From JACCZH01 sp963729445 (GTDB lineage Bacteria; Chloroflexota; Chloroflexia; Thermomicrobiales; CFX8), in contig CAVSNU010000003.1 in assembly GCA_963729445.1 (NCBI GenBank), forward strand, positions 1,349,739-1,413,738: 64,000 nucleotides of DNA. Direction: 5' to 3'. A program made the translations under genes and the position numbers. Positions 16,800-26,500 of the stretch are shown one piece after another. Each line of letters opens with the position of its first letter. Position 1 is the first letter of the stretch. Below the pieces are notes generated by a model that saw only the letters and a list, made by a program, of their open reading frames with translations, was not told the DNA's origin and did no database searches.

Positions 16800-17545
16800 T
16801 AGCTGATCGACACGGCCACATAGGGGCGCTGGACCGGGACGTACTCTGCTTGCAGCCTCTCGTACAGGCACAGCCGATCGCAATCTCCATCCAGGCTCTC
16901 CGGAAGCAGCTCGTACTGCTGCCAGTCGGGGAGCGCTTGATGAGCGTCGGGCAAGGCGATCAGGTACACGCCCTCGGCGAGTTTTGGAGTGCCAGACTCC
17001 CGCCCCGCGGCGAAGCGGATCGTCGACTCAACCGGCGCGACCGCGCCGGCAAGGCGGTAGGACACCAGCAAATTGAGCCCGGCTGATTCCTCAACAGGGA
17101 CTGTCACCGTGAACGGCGAGCTCGACCGGGGAACGGGCCCGTTGCGGAAGCTCCACGCCATGAAGGGTGTGTCGTGGTAGGGAGCATAGGAGATATCGAT
17201 CGTCAGCCAATCCAACGATGCATGCGCGGCCGGGTCGTTGGCTGGATACAGACCGAGGATCTTGAAGCGCGCGCCCTCACCGACCAGGCGTGTGTCGCCG
17301 GACTCGAGGCGACCGGCGTCGATGACGAGCGTGTGGTCAAGACCCGCGGGGCTGAAACCGACGGAGAGTGGCGCGGCAGTCCCCAGCGCGTGCCTGGGCT
17401 GAGCGCTTGCCTCTGCTCGCTGAAGCACGTTCCCCGACCTCAACAGCGCGACCGAGAGCACTCCAGTTGTTCCGAGAAGCAGCAGCTTGCGCCGCGACAG
17501 CGACGCGTCGAGGGCCCCGATGGCCTGGGTTCGTGACCTGGTCAT
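16799..17545 (-). CDS. Exported protein with a Tat-like signal, unknown function
   Basis: A 248-aa protein that starts with a long n-region, SRRKLLLLGTTGVLSVALL and an AxA-like site near residue 48. It resembles a Tat signal (SRRKLLL, not the full RRxFLK). The mature part is beta-rich with no recognised enzyme motif. It contains CDRLCLYERLQ with two cysteines near the end. It is 27 bp after the first tail-collar gene and overlaps the GNAT start. I do not recognise a family. In this context it may be a secreted partner of the tail-collar proteins. Confidence 0.7.
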   Translation of the reverse strand: MTRSRTQAIGALDASLSRRKLLLLGTTGVLSVALLRSGNVLQRAEASAQPRHALGTAAPLSVGFSPAGLDHTLVIDAGRLESGDTRLVGEGARFKILGLYPANDPAAHASLDWLTIDISYAPYHDTPFMAWSFRNGPVPRSSSPFTVTVPVEESAGLNLLVSYRLAGAVAPVESTIRFAAGRESGTPKLAEGVYLIALPDAHQALPDWQQYELLPESLDGDCDRLCLYERLQAEYVPVQRPYVAVSIS

Positions 17546-17572
17546 TGCGAACGGCTCCTGTCCATCCTCGAT

Positions 17573-18091
17573 TTAGCTGCGTTGAGGGAATACGCCCTGG
17601 AGGGCGATACAGAAATAACAGGTGAGATAGGGTTGCAGGTTGTTGTGTGGAGCATCTCCACCGGCGGGTGCGAGAGACTGTGGAGCCATCGCAACCAGGT
17701 TCTGGTTGACATTCTGCTGGTAGGCCCTGGCGTAGCGTGCCAGACTGTTCCCCGTTGGTACTGGCGAATCCCCGGAGCTATTCGACGCCTGCAGGGTATG
17801 CGCGTGCGCCGGTAGTTCGGATGGCGAGAGCGTGACGGTCTCGCTCCCCCCGGTTTCACCAATGTCGTGCCCCGATAGACCGGGACCCCAACCGGGGTGC
17901 ATCGGCGCTCGCCCCTGGAGATCCGGCAACGCAAAGATCGACTTCCCGTCGCCGCCATACATCGTACCCAGCAGGGAAAACAGCGCTGTGTTCTGCGAAA
18001 TGGGCATCAGTTGGCCGTTGCACCACGCCCAGCCCTTCGGAGCGAAATTGAACGGGAAGATGCGGACTTCAGCAACAAATGGATCGGCCAT
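17573..18091 (-). CDS. Tail-collar domain (MdpB-like) protein 1
   Basis: A 172-aa protein of the phage tail-collar/microcystin-dependent family. Features: AEVRIFPFNFAPKGWAWCNG, the QNTALFSLLGTMYGGDGKS motif, FALPDLQGRAPMHPG, SELPAHAHTL, and the C-terminal NLQPYLTCYFCIALQG. These domains normally trimerise on phage fibres; in bacteria they are found as chromosomal clusters with large surface proteins. Third of three tandem genes, 9 bp from the next upstream one. Not part of a prophage: no other phage genes are near. Confidence 0.92.
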   Translation of the reverse strand: MADPFVAEVRIFPFNFAPKGWAWCNGQLMPISQNTALFSLLGTMYGGDGKSIFALPDLQGRAPMHPGWGPGLSGHDIGETGGSETVTLSPSELPAHAHTLQASNSSGDSPVPTGNSLARYARAYQQNVNQNLVAMAPQSLAPAGGDAPHNNLQPYLTCYFCIALQGVFPQRS

Positions 18092-18100
18092 ACGAGACTC

Positions 18101-18610
18101 CTAAGTCTGGGATGGGAATATCCCGAATAGCGAAATGATGAAACTGAGACACAGATACGGCTGAAAGTTGGTGTGCGGCTGGCTGCCACCGACAGGGCCG
18201 ATCGCCGTTGGGGACATGTTTACGGACGGATCGTCTTCACGGTAGAGATCGACCGACGCTGTGCGCGTCTGTGCCACAACACGACCGGCTGGGTCGGCAA
18301 GGGTGCCGAGTGCCGTTGTTGCCAGCATGGGATGAGAATGGGCCGGTATCTGGTTGACCGTCAGGGTAATCTCCTCCGCCCCGCCAGTCTCGGCCAGAAT
18401 AAATCCGTTCCCCTGGTGAATTGGAATGCGCCCGCGCAGGTCTGGAAGCGCGAACGTGTCCATACCATCGCCGCCGTATGTCGTGCCGATGACGCTGAAG
18501 AGAATTTCATTCTCTGAAATCGGCAGGAGCTGGCCCTCACAGAACATCCAGCCTAGCGGAGCGAAGTTGCCGGCGAACATGCGTATTTCCCCGACGTAGG
18601 GTTGTGCCAC
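18101..18610 (-). CDS. Tail-collar domain (MdpB-like) protein 2
   Basis: 169 aa, with GEIRMFAGNFAPLGWMFCEG, FSVIGTTYGGDGMDTFALPDLR, NQIPAHSHPM, and end NFQPYLCLSFIISLFG. It differs from copies 1 and 3 in the Glu-rich start (MFCEGQLLPISENEILF instead of CNGQLMPI), so the three likely form distinct subunits. Tandem with 9-bp gaps on each side. Confidence 0.92.
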   Translation of the reverse strand: MAQPYVGEIRMFAGNFAPLGWMFCEGQLLPISENEILFSVIGTTYGGDGMDTFALPDLRGRIPIHQGNGFILAETGGAEEITLTVNQIPAHSHPMLATTALGTLADPAGRVVAQTRTASVDLYREDDPSVNMSPTAIGPVGGSQPHTNFQPYLCLSFIISLFGIFPSQT

Positions 18611-18619
18611 CTGGACCTC

Positions 18620-19129
18620 CTAGTTTGGGCTTGGAAAAATTCCCTCTAAAGCGATACAGAACGAGAGCGTCAGAAACGGCTGCATGTTGAGGTGCGCCTG
18701 ACTTCCACCAACATTCGTCACGGTTCCCGGGTTCAGCCCCGTCAACGTATCCGGCGGGCCATAGATCTGGTTGACGGTGCGCGCGAGGATATTTCCTGCC
18801 GGCCCAGAGGGAACAGGAGCGTTTCCATCAGTCGCTGACGCATTGAGCGCGTGCGTATGCGCCGGAATCTCAGCGATGGAGAGCGTATGCGCCTGCTCGC
18901 CACCACGCTCACCCAGCGTGTGCCCGGCGCCGACGTGGATTGGCACTCTCGACCGCATGTCAGGGAGCGCAAAGCTGACCTGTCCGTCGCCTCCGAACGT
19001 CGTGCCCAACAGCGAGAACAGCGCCTGGTTCTGGTTGATAGGCATGAGCTGGCCGTTGCACATCGCCCAGCCCTTCGGGGCAAAGTTAAACGACATGATC
19101 CTGATCTCTGAGAGAAATGGTTCTGCCAC
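18620..19129 (-). CDS. Tail-collar domain (MdpB-like) protein 3
   Basis: 169 aa, with SEIRIMSFNFAPKGWAMCNG, FSLLGTTFGGDGQ, FALPDMRSRVPIHVGAGHTLG, and AEIPAHTHALNASATD. Nearest to copy 1. It starts 93 bp after the end of the giant surface protein, so it may be expressed from the same transcript or from its own promoter in that gap. Confidence 0.92.
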   Translation of the reverse strand: MAEPFLSEIRIMSFNFAPKGWAMCNGQLMPINQNQALFSLLGTTFGGDGQVSFALPDMRSRVPIHVGAGHTLGERGGEQAHTLSIAEIPAHTHALNASATDGNAPVPSGPAGNILARTVNQIYGPPDTLTGLNPGTVTNVGGSQAHLNMQPFLTLSFCIALEGIFPSPN

Positions 19130-19222
19130 GTCTACCTCTCTGTCAATTCACACGAAACCGGTACCGGGCGTCTACCGGTCTTGCGGCGGATCGCATCCGG
19201 TACTCCCGGTGCTCGGCCGCCA

Positions 19223-22200
19223 CTACGGCATGCGGCATGCGCCATCAGCGACGCCCGTATAGGTCGTCGCGACTGTCGCACTCGCGGTGCTGCCTGGATT
19301 CTGGTCGACGATAAAGTTCTGCACGTCCGTGACGTTCGTTCCGCTGCCGGTGAAACGCTCTAGCCGGAACGTTGCAGTGTCACCCTGCTCCACCAGGAAT
19401 CCCCCGAAATCGCCGATCCCTGAGGATGCATTGACGGAGATGTCGAGACACATGTTGGTCGTGTTTCGCGCAAGAATCTCAGTTCCATAAATCGACCCGA
19501 ACGGGTAGTCAGCAGTGTCGTCAGGAGCCCCGACGACGTTGTTCGTGAAGGTCACGTCGACAGCGCTACTTCCCAGCTGCGACTCGATAGATACACCACT
19601 CATGGCCGTGCGCTGGATCGTATTACCGGTGATGGAGAGCACCGCGTCGGCATTGCCCCGGATATCAACACCAATCCCAAACCCTTCGCCGGAGTTGCCG
19701 GACCGGATCACCGCCGGATCACCAATGTGATTGCCCGAGATCGTGCCGCGCATCCTCGAGTTCATTGTGGCGTCAGCACCGGTGATGATATTGATAGTGC
19801 TGGAGACCTCTTTTCCTGAGTTGATCATGACGTTGTTCTCCAGCGTGAAGGTAACGTCTGCATCCTGCTCCCCACTGAGATCCAGCGCGCTGGTACTGTT
19901 GGTGATCGCTGAGCCGGTCACCGATACCGTGAGATTTGCACTATTCCTGGAAATTCCCTGCACTCCACTCAAGGCGTTCGACTCGAAGATTGAGTTGGTG
20001 ACCGTCAGGCTTCCCGTGTGTGTTCCCTCAGCAGAAACCGCCACGCCCTTGGCCGGGCTGCTCCTGATATTCATGAGAGCCAGTGAAACGCTCTGTGCAT
20101 TCACGATGTACACGCTGTCGCCTGTCGTGTTCTGAATCGTGCCGCCGGTACAGGTCTGATTTGCAAGCGTGCAATCGCCGCCAGACCCTGCCACTTCAAA
20201 ACTGCCGGTCAGGTTGTTGAGCACAACGCCATTGGCACCGCCGTTGGCAGAGACCTGGGTGAAGTGCAGCGTGCCACCCGAGTTCACCAGGTTCACAGCG
20301 CTGGCGTTGCTCGTGCTGACGCTCACCTCTCCGACCAGGAGCCCTGTGGCGGCGTTCGCGGTGAGTCCAGGGACTGCGTCGAGCGGCATGATGTTCAAGC
20401 CGCGCACGGCAGCACCATTGACCGTCACAACCGTCCCCTGAATGGCCGGACGGGTCCCATTGATGCTCGGACGCGGTGGAGTACCGGCCGGCGGGCTGAT
20501 CTGGAACACAGCGTCGAAGGACACGCCGGTCACTCCCTGACCGATCAACCATTCGTTGGGGTGGAGCGCGAGTCCAGATGATGCAGTTCCGGAGTACACG
20601 AAGACCCTCTGGTCGTTCCCGTCAACAGCAGCGGCAGATGACAGCAGGTTAAACGGACTCGCAAGCGTGCCGTTACCACCCGGCGCGGCGGCAGGATTGA
20701 CAAACCAGATGAGCTCTCCCTGCATTTCCACAGTCACTGTCGCGGTGCTGCACGCGGCAGGTGTCGGGTTGCCTGTGTCGCAGACCTCGTAGCTGAAGGT
20801 GACGTTGCCGGTCGCACCCGGTGGTGGATCGAACGTGAAATCACCGTTGCTGCTCACGTTGACCGTCCCGCCGGCCGGACTGGTCACCCCATCGCTGCTC
20901 GCCGTGTAGGCCGGCGTGAAGTCAGTATCCCCATCGTCGAGGTCGCTTACTCCAACCAGCAGCCCACCACCCTGCACGCCGTCAGTGATCGTTAATGGCA
21001 TGTTCGACTGGGCGGTGTAACTCCTGTTTGAGATGATGGGCGGATCGTTTACAGGGCTCACCGTGAGCGACACGGTCGCCTCATTGGAAAGGTTGTCGAC
21101 CGGCTGCCCATCGTCGACCAGGTAGGTGAAGCTATCGGCGCCATGAACGTTGGCCGCCGGCGTGTATTCCACCTGTGCGGTGCAGGTCTGTGGCGTACCG
21201 CTATCACACAGGACATTCGTGATGGCGCCCAGCGTCCCGTGGGCCGATCCACTGACGATCGAGAAGGTCAGCGCATCGCCGTCGATATCAGTGCCGGTGA
21301 GCGTGATTGAGACCGGCGTGTCTTCGTCCGTCGTCACGGAAGTGTCGTTCGCAACTGGAGGCTGGTTCGGAGGAATGACCGTAATCGTGAAGGTCTGGGG
21401 ACTGCTGGCATCGACGCCGCCGTTGTCGGTCCCCCCGCTATCAGAGAGCGCCACCGTAACAGTTGCCACCCCGCTGGCACCTGCCGCCGGAGTGTACGTC
21501 AACGTACCGTCAGTGGAGATCGCCGGCTGGCCCGTGAACAGGCTGTTGTTGTCGTTAGTCAGGTTGAAGGTCAGTGTCTGGTCGGTTTCGTTCGGACCTG
21601 CCGTGACATTGACAGCAAACCCGGGAATGGTTTGTGCGCCGTCAGTACTGACGGCGGTCTGGTCCGGATCAGCCTGCAAGTCGAAGCTCGGGACGTCGTT
21701 CACGGGGGTAACGGTGATGGAGAAGGTCTGCTCGGCGCTGGTGTCGGAGCCGCCATTCGCGGTTCCACCGTTGTCCTGCAGCGAGACCGTCACGGAAGCT
21801 GTCCCGAAGGCGTCAGGAGCCAGCTGGTAGGTCAACGTCCCGGAGACAGGATCCACCGCTGGCGCCATGCTGAAGAGACTGCTGTTGCTGTTGTTGGCGA
21901 TGAGGGTCAGGACCTGGCCGGCTTCATCGGTCGCCGTTGCCGGCCCGGGTAGCATGCCCGTCGCCCAGTTTGCAACCGTGTGCTGGCCGCTATCCTCGAG
22001 CACCGTTTGATCCACACCGACGTTCAACAGCGGCGCGTCATTCACCGGCGAGACGGTAATCGTAAAGGTTTGGGTGGGGCTGGTGTCGATGCCCCCGTTC
22101 AAAGTGCCGCCGTCATCGCGCAGACGTAACGTGATCGTCGCCGAACCGTTGGCATCGAGCGCCGGAGTGAAGCTCAACACACCTGAGGCATCAACAGACG

Positions 22201-25200
22201 GTCCTGCGCTGAAGAGCCCGGGGATGGAGTTCCCGACGATCTCGAAGGTCAGCGCCTGGTCGGACTCGTGGGCCGGGCCAGCCGAGACCTCGGTTGCCCA
22301 GGCGCTGCTATAGGCACCACTATCTTCATTCACAGTGACGTCTGGTCCGCCAGTGAAGGAGGGCGCATGGTTGACCGGTGTCACATAGATGACGAAGGTG
22401 TGTGCTTCCGAGGTGTCCTGACCGCCGCTCTCGGTCCCACCATTATCCTGGAGCACGACGGTCAACGTCGCGGCTCCGTGCACGTTGGACGCCGGGGTGA
22501 ACGTCAGGGTTCCGTCTGACGCGATCGAGGGCTGGACGCTGAAAAGATCCGTATTCGTGTTGCCGGTCACCTCGAACGCGACCGTCTGGCCGGACTCATC
22601 CGCCGGGCCGGGGCTAATGCCGGTCGACCAACCGGCAACCGTTTGCGGCCCGGCGTTCTCTAGCACGGTGACGTCCTGGCCGGCGGTGAACCTGGGGGCG
22701 TCGTTCACAGCGGTTACAGCGATGGTGAACGTCTGTGTCGCGGATGTGTCTACGCCGCCATTGTCGGTGCCGCCACTGTCCTGGATCTGGATCGAAATCT
22801 CGGCGCTTCCGTTGAGGTCGTTCGCTGGGGTAAACGTCAGCACACCGTTCGGGTCAACTGCCGGCTGGCTGCTAAAGAGGTCGGTATTGGTATTGCCAAC
22901 GACCTGGAACTGGACCGTCTGGCCGGCTTCGTTCTCCGGTCCCGGGATGATCCCGGTCGCCCAGGGGTCAATTGTCTGGGGCCCACTGTCCTCAGCTACG
23001 GAGACATTGCCGCCTGCCGTGAAGGAGGGTGCATCATTCTGCGGCAGCACTTCTATCGTCAATGTGTGCGCTGCTGAAGTGTCGCTGCCACCGTCCTCGA
23101 TGCCGCCGTCATCCTTGAGAACGACGTCAACCGTGGCCGTACCGAACGCGTCGGCAGCCGGTGTGAACGTCAATGTGCCATCCGGAGCAACCGAGGGCTG
23201 CACACTAAACAGACCATCACCCGCGGTGACAGCGACCTCGAAGAAGGTAGTCTGGTCCGCCTCGTCACCGGGCCCCGGGCTAATGTCGGTCGCCCACGCC
23301 TGTGCATAGGCGCCACTATCCTCGACGAGGGTCACGTTGGCACCCGGGGTAAATGTCGGAGCATCGTTCACCGGGACAACGGTCAGCGTGACCGTCGCAA
23401 CGTTGGAATTGGCGCTGCCGTCGTTCGCCGTGAAGGTAAAGCTATCGCTGCCACGGAAATCGGGAGCGGGCGTGTAGACCAACTCGGGCGGCGTGCCGCT
23501 GAGTGTGCCCGATTGCGGCGCATCAACGATGCTGAAGCTAAGCGGGTCGTCTTCGATGTCCGTGGCGATCAGGGTGATGGCAACCGAGCCCTCTTCGCCA
23601 ACCGTGATCGCCTGATCGTCCGCCACCGGTGGATCGTTCACCGGGCGCACCGTGATCGCAACGGTCGCGGTGTTGGAGTCGAGCTCGCCGTCGTTCAGTG
23701 TGAACGTAAAGCTGTCCGGACCGAAGTAGTTCGCGTCCGGCGTGTAGGTGAGATCCGGCGCAGTCCCACTGAGCGAGCCGTGCTCAGGCTGTGCGACAGC
23801 GGCGTAGCGCAGCGCGTCACCGTTCGCGTCGGAGCCGCTGAGCGCGAAGCTCACCTGGCCGTCCTCAGCGACCTCAATGGAGAGATCGTCGGCAACCGGC
23901 GGCTGGTTCTCTTCCGGAGCAGGCGGAGGAATCGGGGTTGGATCCGGTGGCGTTGGCGTCGAAGGTGGTGGAGATGGTGGAGGCGGCGGCGCGTCCTCGG
24001 AAACAGGACTGAAGACCTGCCAGAAGGACAGCTCACCGGTCGTCACGCTAAAGGTGGCGCTGTCCGGATCAACCGATCCGGAGCGCAGCTCCCAGGCTCC
24101 TCCGGCCTCGTCCCAGCGACCAATGACCAGATTATCCGCCGTGAGATCAGACGGAATGGCATCCAGGTCATAGGGCAGGGAGAGGTTGACCGCGCCGGAG
24201 AGGCCTACTCCCCCAACGCTGGCGCTGTAGAGCGAGCTCACCTTGAGGTAGTTCTCGGGCACGCCCAGCGGCGTGTGATGGATTGACAGGCTCGCCAGCG
24301 CATCCGCCGCAAGCGCACCAGCCGGAATCTCCAGCCGCGCGTCGTCGAGGGTGATCACGCCGCCGTCAGTGGCCGACACCGCGTCAAGGGTGTACTGCCG
24401 GCCGGAATTGTAGCGCCAGGTGTAGTAATGCTGGCCGACGTTGCCGGCCTCGACTTGCCAGGCGGGCTCATTGTCCGGCGTGTACGTTAAACAGCGGCGC
24501 TCGAAGCACTGGATCAACACGTCCATGTAGGTGCCGCCGACCTTCACCCACGACCAGTAAGCTTCGCTGATCGGGCGGCCGGTGATGTAGTTCACGTCGA
24601 CAACGAGCGGCCCTTCGACCAGCTCTCCGCCCTCCTGGACCAGGCCGGTCGCATTCATAAAGGTCCAGAACGGCTCGGCGATCGTGTGGGCGGTCACCTC
24701 GTCGTAGTGCGCGGCAACGACACCACGTTCGGCAAGGCCAGGCTCGGTGGTGATGTTCGCGTCACGGTCAACCCGCTGGGTATAGAGCGAGCCGGCCTCG
24801 GCCGGTTCTTTATCGAGCAACCAGCCGAAGGTGGCATAGGTGGGGCCGGTTGCATCGTCGGGATCACCAGCAAGGTTGACGAGCGCCGGGTCGAGCGGCA
24901 CCGAGGCACTATCCCCGACCTGCATTCGGCCGGAAATGAGCTCACTGGCCAGCAGACCATTGGTAACGAACCAGAGCCCATCGTCGGGAGCACGTGGGTC
25001 GGTGATCTCCATACGGGATTTGTCGAAGTACTGCACGGTCCGCACGAGGCCGGGAGATTCGAGGTAGGGCTCGTGCATGCCTTCAGTGAAGGCTTGCGGC
25101 CCCCACATCCAGGTACGCACGGCGTCGCCCTCGGCGACCGGAGCATCGGTACGTCCCCAGGTGCGGTTGAAGGCATCATTGGCCGGCGGCGCGGCATAGA

Positions 25201-25270
25201 CGGCTGGAGCCAGAACCAACGACGGTGCGAGTAGCCCCAGGATCACAACGATCCGCGCCAAATGTGTCAT
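19223..25270 (-). CDS. Giant secreted Ig/cadherin-repeat protein with C-terminal beta-helix, 2015 aa
   Basis: A signal peptide (hydrophobic stretch to AVYA, residues 1-27) is followed by a ~270-aa module ending GNVGQHYYTWRY that recurs in Thermomicrobia secreted proteins. Then a ZU5-like region (~300-430), a Pro-rich linker (PPPPPSPPPSTPTPP), two Ig-like/cadherin-type repeats opening NQPPVADD or NDPPVADD, and about seven repeats of VTPVNDAPSF...EDSG...WATG with internal DxxGxxDNGGVDTS. The repeat tail leads into a right-handed beta-helix (~1500-1950). It has no C-terminal anchor or T1SS signal that I can see. It is probably exported by Sec and cell-wall or surface associated; adhesion is inferred. 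First gene of the operon, with tail-collar proteins downstream. Confidence 0.85.
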   Translation of the reverse strand: MTHLARIVVILGLLAPSLVLAPAVYAAPPANDAFNRTWGRTDAPVAEGDAVRTWMWGPQAFTEGMHEPYLESPGLVRTVQYFDKSRMEITDPRAPDDGLWFVTNGLLASELISGRMQVGDSASVPLDPALVNLAGDPDDATGPTYATFGWLLDKEPAEAGSLYTQRVDRDANITTEPGLAERGVVAAHYDEVTAHTIAEPFWTFMNATGLVQEGGELVEGPLVVDVNYITGRPISEAYWSWVKVGGTYMDVLIQCFERRCLTYTPDNEPAWQVEAGNVGQHYYTWRYNSGRQYTLDAVSATDGGVITLDDARLEIPAGALAADALASLSIHHTPLGVPENYLKVSSLYSASVGGVGLSGAVNLSLPYDLDAIPSDLTADNLVIGRWDEAGGAWELRSGSVDPDSATFSVTTGELSFWQVFSPVSEDAPPPPPSPPPSTPTPPDPTPIPPPAPEENQPPVADDLSIEVAEDGQVSFALSGSDANGDALRYAAVAQPEHGSLSGTAPDLTYTPDANYFGPDSFTFTLNDGELDSNTATVAITVRPVNDPPVADDQAITVGEEGSVAITLIATDIEDDPLSFSIVDAPQSGTLSGTPPELVYTPAPDFRGSDSFTFTANDGSANSNVATVTLTVVPVNDAPTFTPGANVTLVEDSGAYAQAWATDISPGPGDEADQTTFFEVAVTAGDGLFSVQPSVAPDGTLTFTPAADAFGTATVDVVLKDDGGIEDGGSDTSAAHTLTIEVLPQNDAPSFTAGGNVSVAEDSGPQTIDPWATGIIPGPENEAGQTVQFQVVGNTNTDLFSSQPAVDPNGVLTFTPANDLNGSAEISIQIQDSGGTDNGGVDTSATQTFTIAVTAVNDAPRFTAGQDVTVLENAGPQTVAGWSTGISPGPADESGQTVAFEVTGNTNTDLFSVQPSIASDGTLTFTPASNVHGAATLTVVLQDNGGTESGGQDTSEAHTFVIYVTPVNHAPSFTGGPDVTVNEDSGAYSSAWATEVSAGPAHESDQALTFEIVGNSIPGLFSAGPSVDASGVLSFTPALDANGSATITLRLRDDGGTLNGGIDTSPTQTFTITVSPVNDAPLLNVGVDQTVLEDSGQHTVANWATGMLPGPATATDEAGQVLTLIANNSNSSLFSMAPAVDPVSGTLTYQLAPDAFGTASVTVSLQDNGGTANGGSDTSAEQTFSITVTPVNDVPSFDLQADPDQTAVSTDGAQTIPGFAVNVTAGPNETDQTLTFNLTNDNNSLFTGQPAISTDGTLTYTPAAGASGVATVTVALSDSGGTDNGGVDASSPQTFTITVIPPNQPPVANDTSVTTDEDTPVSITLTGTDIDGDALTFSIVSGSAHGTLGAITNVLCDSGTPQTCTAQVEYTPAANVHGADSFTYLVDDGQPVDNLSNEATVSLTVSPVNDPPIISNRSYTAQSNMPLTITDGVQGGGLLVGVSDLDDGDTDFTPAYTASSDGVTSPAGGTVNVSSNGDFTFDPPPGATGNVTFSYEVCDTGNPTPAACSTATVTVEMQGELIWFVNPAAAPGGNGTLASPFNLLSSAAAVDGNDQRVFVYSGTASSGLALHPNEWLIGQGVTGVSFDAVFQISPPAGTPPRPSINGTRPAIQGTVVTVNGAAVRGLNIMPLDAVPGLTANAATGLLVGEVSVSTSNASAVNLVNSGGTLHFTQVSANGGANGVVLNNLTGSFEVAGSGGDCTLANQTCTGGTIQNTTGDSVYIVNAQSVSLALMNIRSSPAKGVAVSAEGTHTGSLTVTNSIFESNALSGVQGISRNSANLTVSVTGSAITNSTSALDLSGEQDADVTFTLENNVMINSGKEVSSTINIITGADATMNSRMRGTISGNHIGDPAVIRSGNSGEGFGIGVDIRGNADAVLSITGNTIQRTAMSGVSIESQLGSSAVDVTFTNNVVGAPDDTADYPFGSIYGTEILARNTTNMCLDISVNASSGIGDFGGFLVEQGDTATFRLERFTGSGTNVTDVQNFIVDQNPGSTASATVATTYTGVADGACRMP

Positions 25271-25566
25271 GACTCCTGTGTTCCCTCTCGCCCAGATGAA
25301 ATACTACGCTCATGCAGCCGAGAAGCCCCGGATCTCCACAACCGCCAATCATAAAGCAGTATATGGGTTACAGGATAGTTGTCCGTTAAGCAGCTATTGT
25401 CTTTGCGGGTATCACGAAAGAGGAATCCGCAGGCTGTTCGGCTTCAGAATGCGAAAAGCCGGGAGACGCGGCACAGGCAGCGCAGGAACCTAGCCATACT
25501 CGACAGGGCGAATCAGGACGATAGTCCTGACGGTAACCGGCCGCTCATTGGGGCGACGAACGGTCG
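25271..25566. other. Intergenic region upstream of the giant surface protein
   Basis: 296 bp of lower GC with no gene; probably holds the promoter of the surface-protein operon. No repeat or clear operator seen. Confidence 0.4.
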
Positions 25567-26313
25567 TTACGTCCGCGCATGCTCGCGGTGGGCGATGATC
25601 GTGGAGACCAGCACTTGATCCATGAAATCGGTCAGCTCGCTAAGGATGCGCGCCGCCCGGTTCGTATTGACGCTCTCTTCTTCGATGTAGCGGATCACGG
25701 CGTGGATCACCGGCCGGCGGAAGAAGAGAAACGCCTCCAGGGCGTCAGACGTCGAGAGGCCCACCCGCGACGAATAGAAGCCATACTGCCGGCCAATCGC
25801 CCGGCCGCGGTCCAGTATCTCGTCGCGCGCGCCACGCCCACTGACGTAGCGAATGGTCAGGTCAACCATCTGGCGGCCAAGAGGCCGCAGCTCGGCCAGG
25901 GTGCGCGGGTCATAGGCGTGGTACCAGGAGTGCGTGCTGGCCTCGTGCAGATAATCGCGCTCGTAACCGGAGAGCGACATGTTGGTGAGCAGCTGCCTGC
26001 TCATCCGGCGCCGTGGGCGTTGCTCGCCCTGCATGAACGAGCGCAGGTCGTCCTCACTGTAGCGCCGGTGACCGCCGGGCGTGCGGAAGACCGGGACCTT
26101 GCCGCTGTCGCTCCAACGCCGCAGCGTGGATTGATCGACCCCCAGGATCTTGCAGGCCGCGTCGATGGAGAGCCACCGGCCCTCCTCCTGCCGGGCGCTC
26201 ACAGACCCGGCACGCGAGAGCGAGCCACGCGCCGGCGTCAATCCCATGCCACCGGGAGCGCGCTCATCGTCCCGATCGCCGTGATCTGACGTTGGCGAAG
26301 ACGGACTCATCAT
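25567..26313 (-). CDS. MerR-type HTH regulator with C-terminal helical sensor domain
   Basis: The DNA-binding domain (residues ~47-100) is MerR/excisionase-like: LSIDAACKILGVDQSTLRRW then PGGHRRYSEDDLR. The C-terminal ~140 residues are helical (GRQMVDLTIRYVSGRG, RRPVIHAVIRYIEE) and look like the helical sensor domain of RsbR-type or globin-like regulators; I see no cofactor ligands that decide it. I chose the ATG at 26313 because GAGG lies about 8 nt upstream; a GTG at 26343 is also open. Two direct repeats sit just upstream, suggesting autoregulation. Confidence 0.8.
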   Translation of the reverse strand: MMSPSSPTSDHGDRDDERAPGGMGLTPARGSLSRAGSVSARQEEGRWLSIDAACKILGVDQSTLRRWSDSGKVPVFRTPGGHRRYSEDDLRSFMQGEQRPRRRMSRQLLTNMSLSGYERDYLHEASTHSWYHAYDPRTLAELRPLGRQMVDLTIRYVSGRGARDEILDRGRAIGRQYGFYSSRVGLSTSDALEAFLFFRRPVIHAVIRYIEEESVNTNRAARILSELTDFMDQVLVSTIIAHREHART

Positions 26314-26340
26314 CTCACTATCCTCAACGATTGTTCCAAA

Positions 26341-26362
26341 CACTAAACGGTCACTAAACGGT
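26341..26362 (-). promoter_or_regulatory. Tandem 11-bp repeat (ACCGTTTAGTG x2) before the MerR-type gene
   Basis: Two perfect head-to-tail copies (26341-26351 and 26352-26362) lie about 28 bp upstream of the preferred start. One 11-bp step is about one helical turn, fitting cooperative binding on one face of the DNA. Confidence 0.55.
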
Positions 26363-26500
26363 CGCCTTCAGCAACACCGGGAAGCCTCTAAATTCATGCT
26401 TGTCTGGGTTCGGCCACTACTCTAGCATGCTCATGGGACGAGCAAGCCAAGAATCGGACATGCATCCTACCTCATCAGATCGCTCAGTTTTGGGGAAACC

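Noticed and set aside
17573..19129. Prophage suggested by tail-collar proteins
   Set aside because: No terminase, portal, capsid, sheath or integrase; MdpB-like genes are common chromosomal genes.
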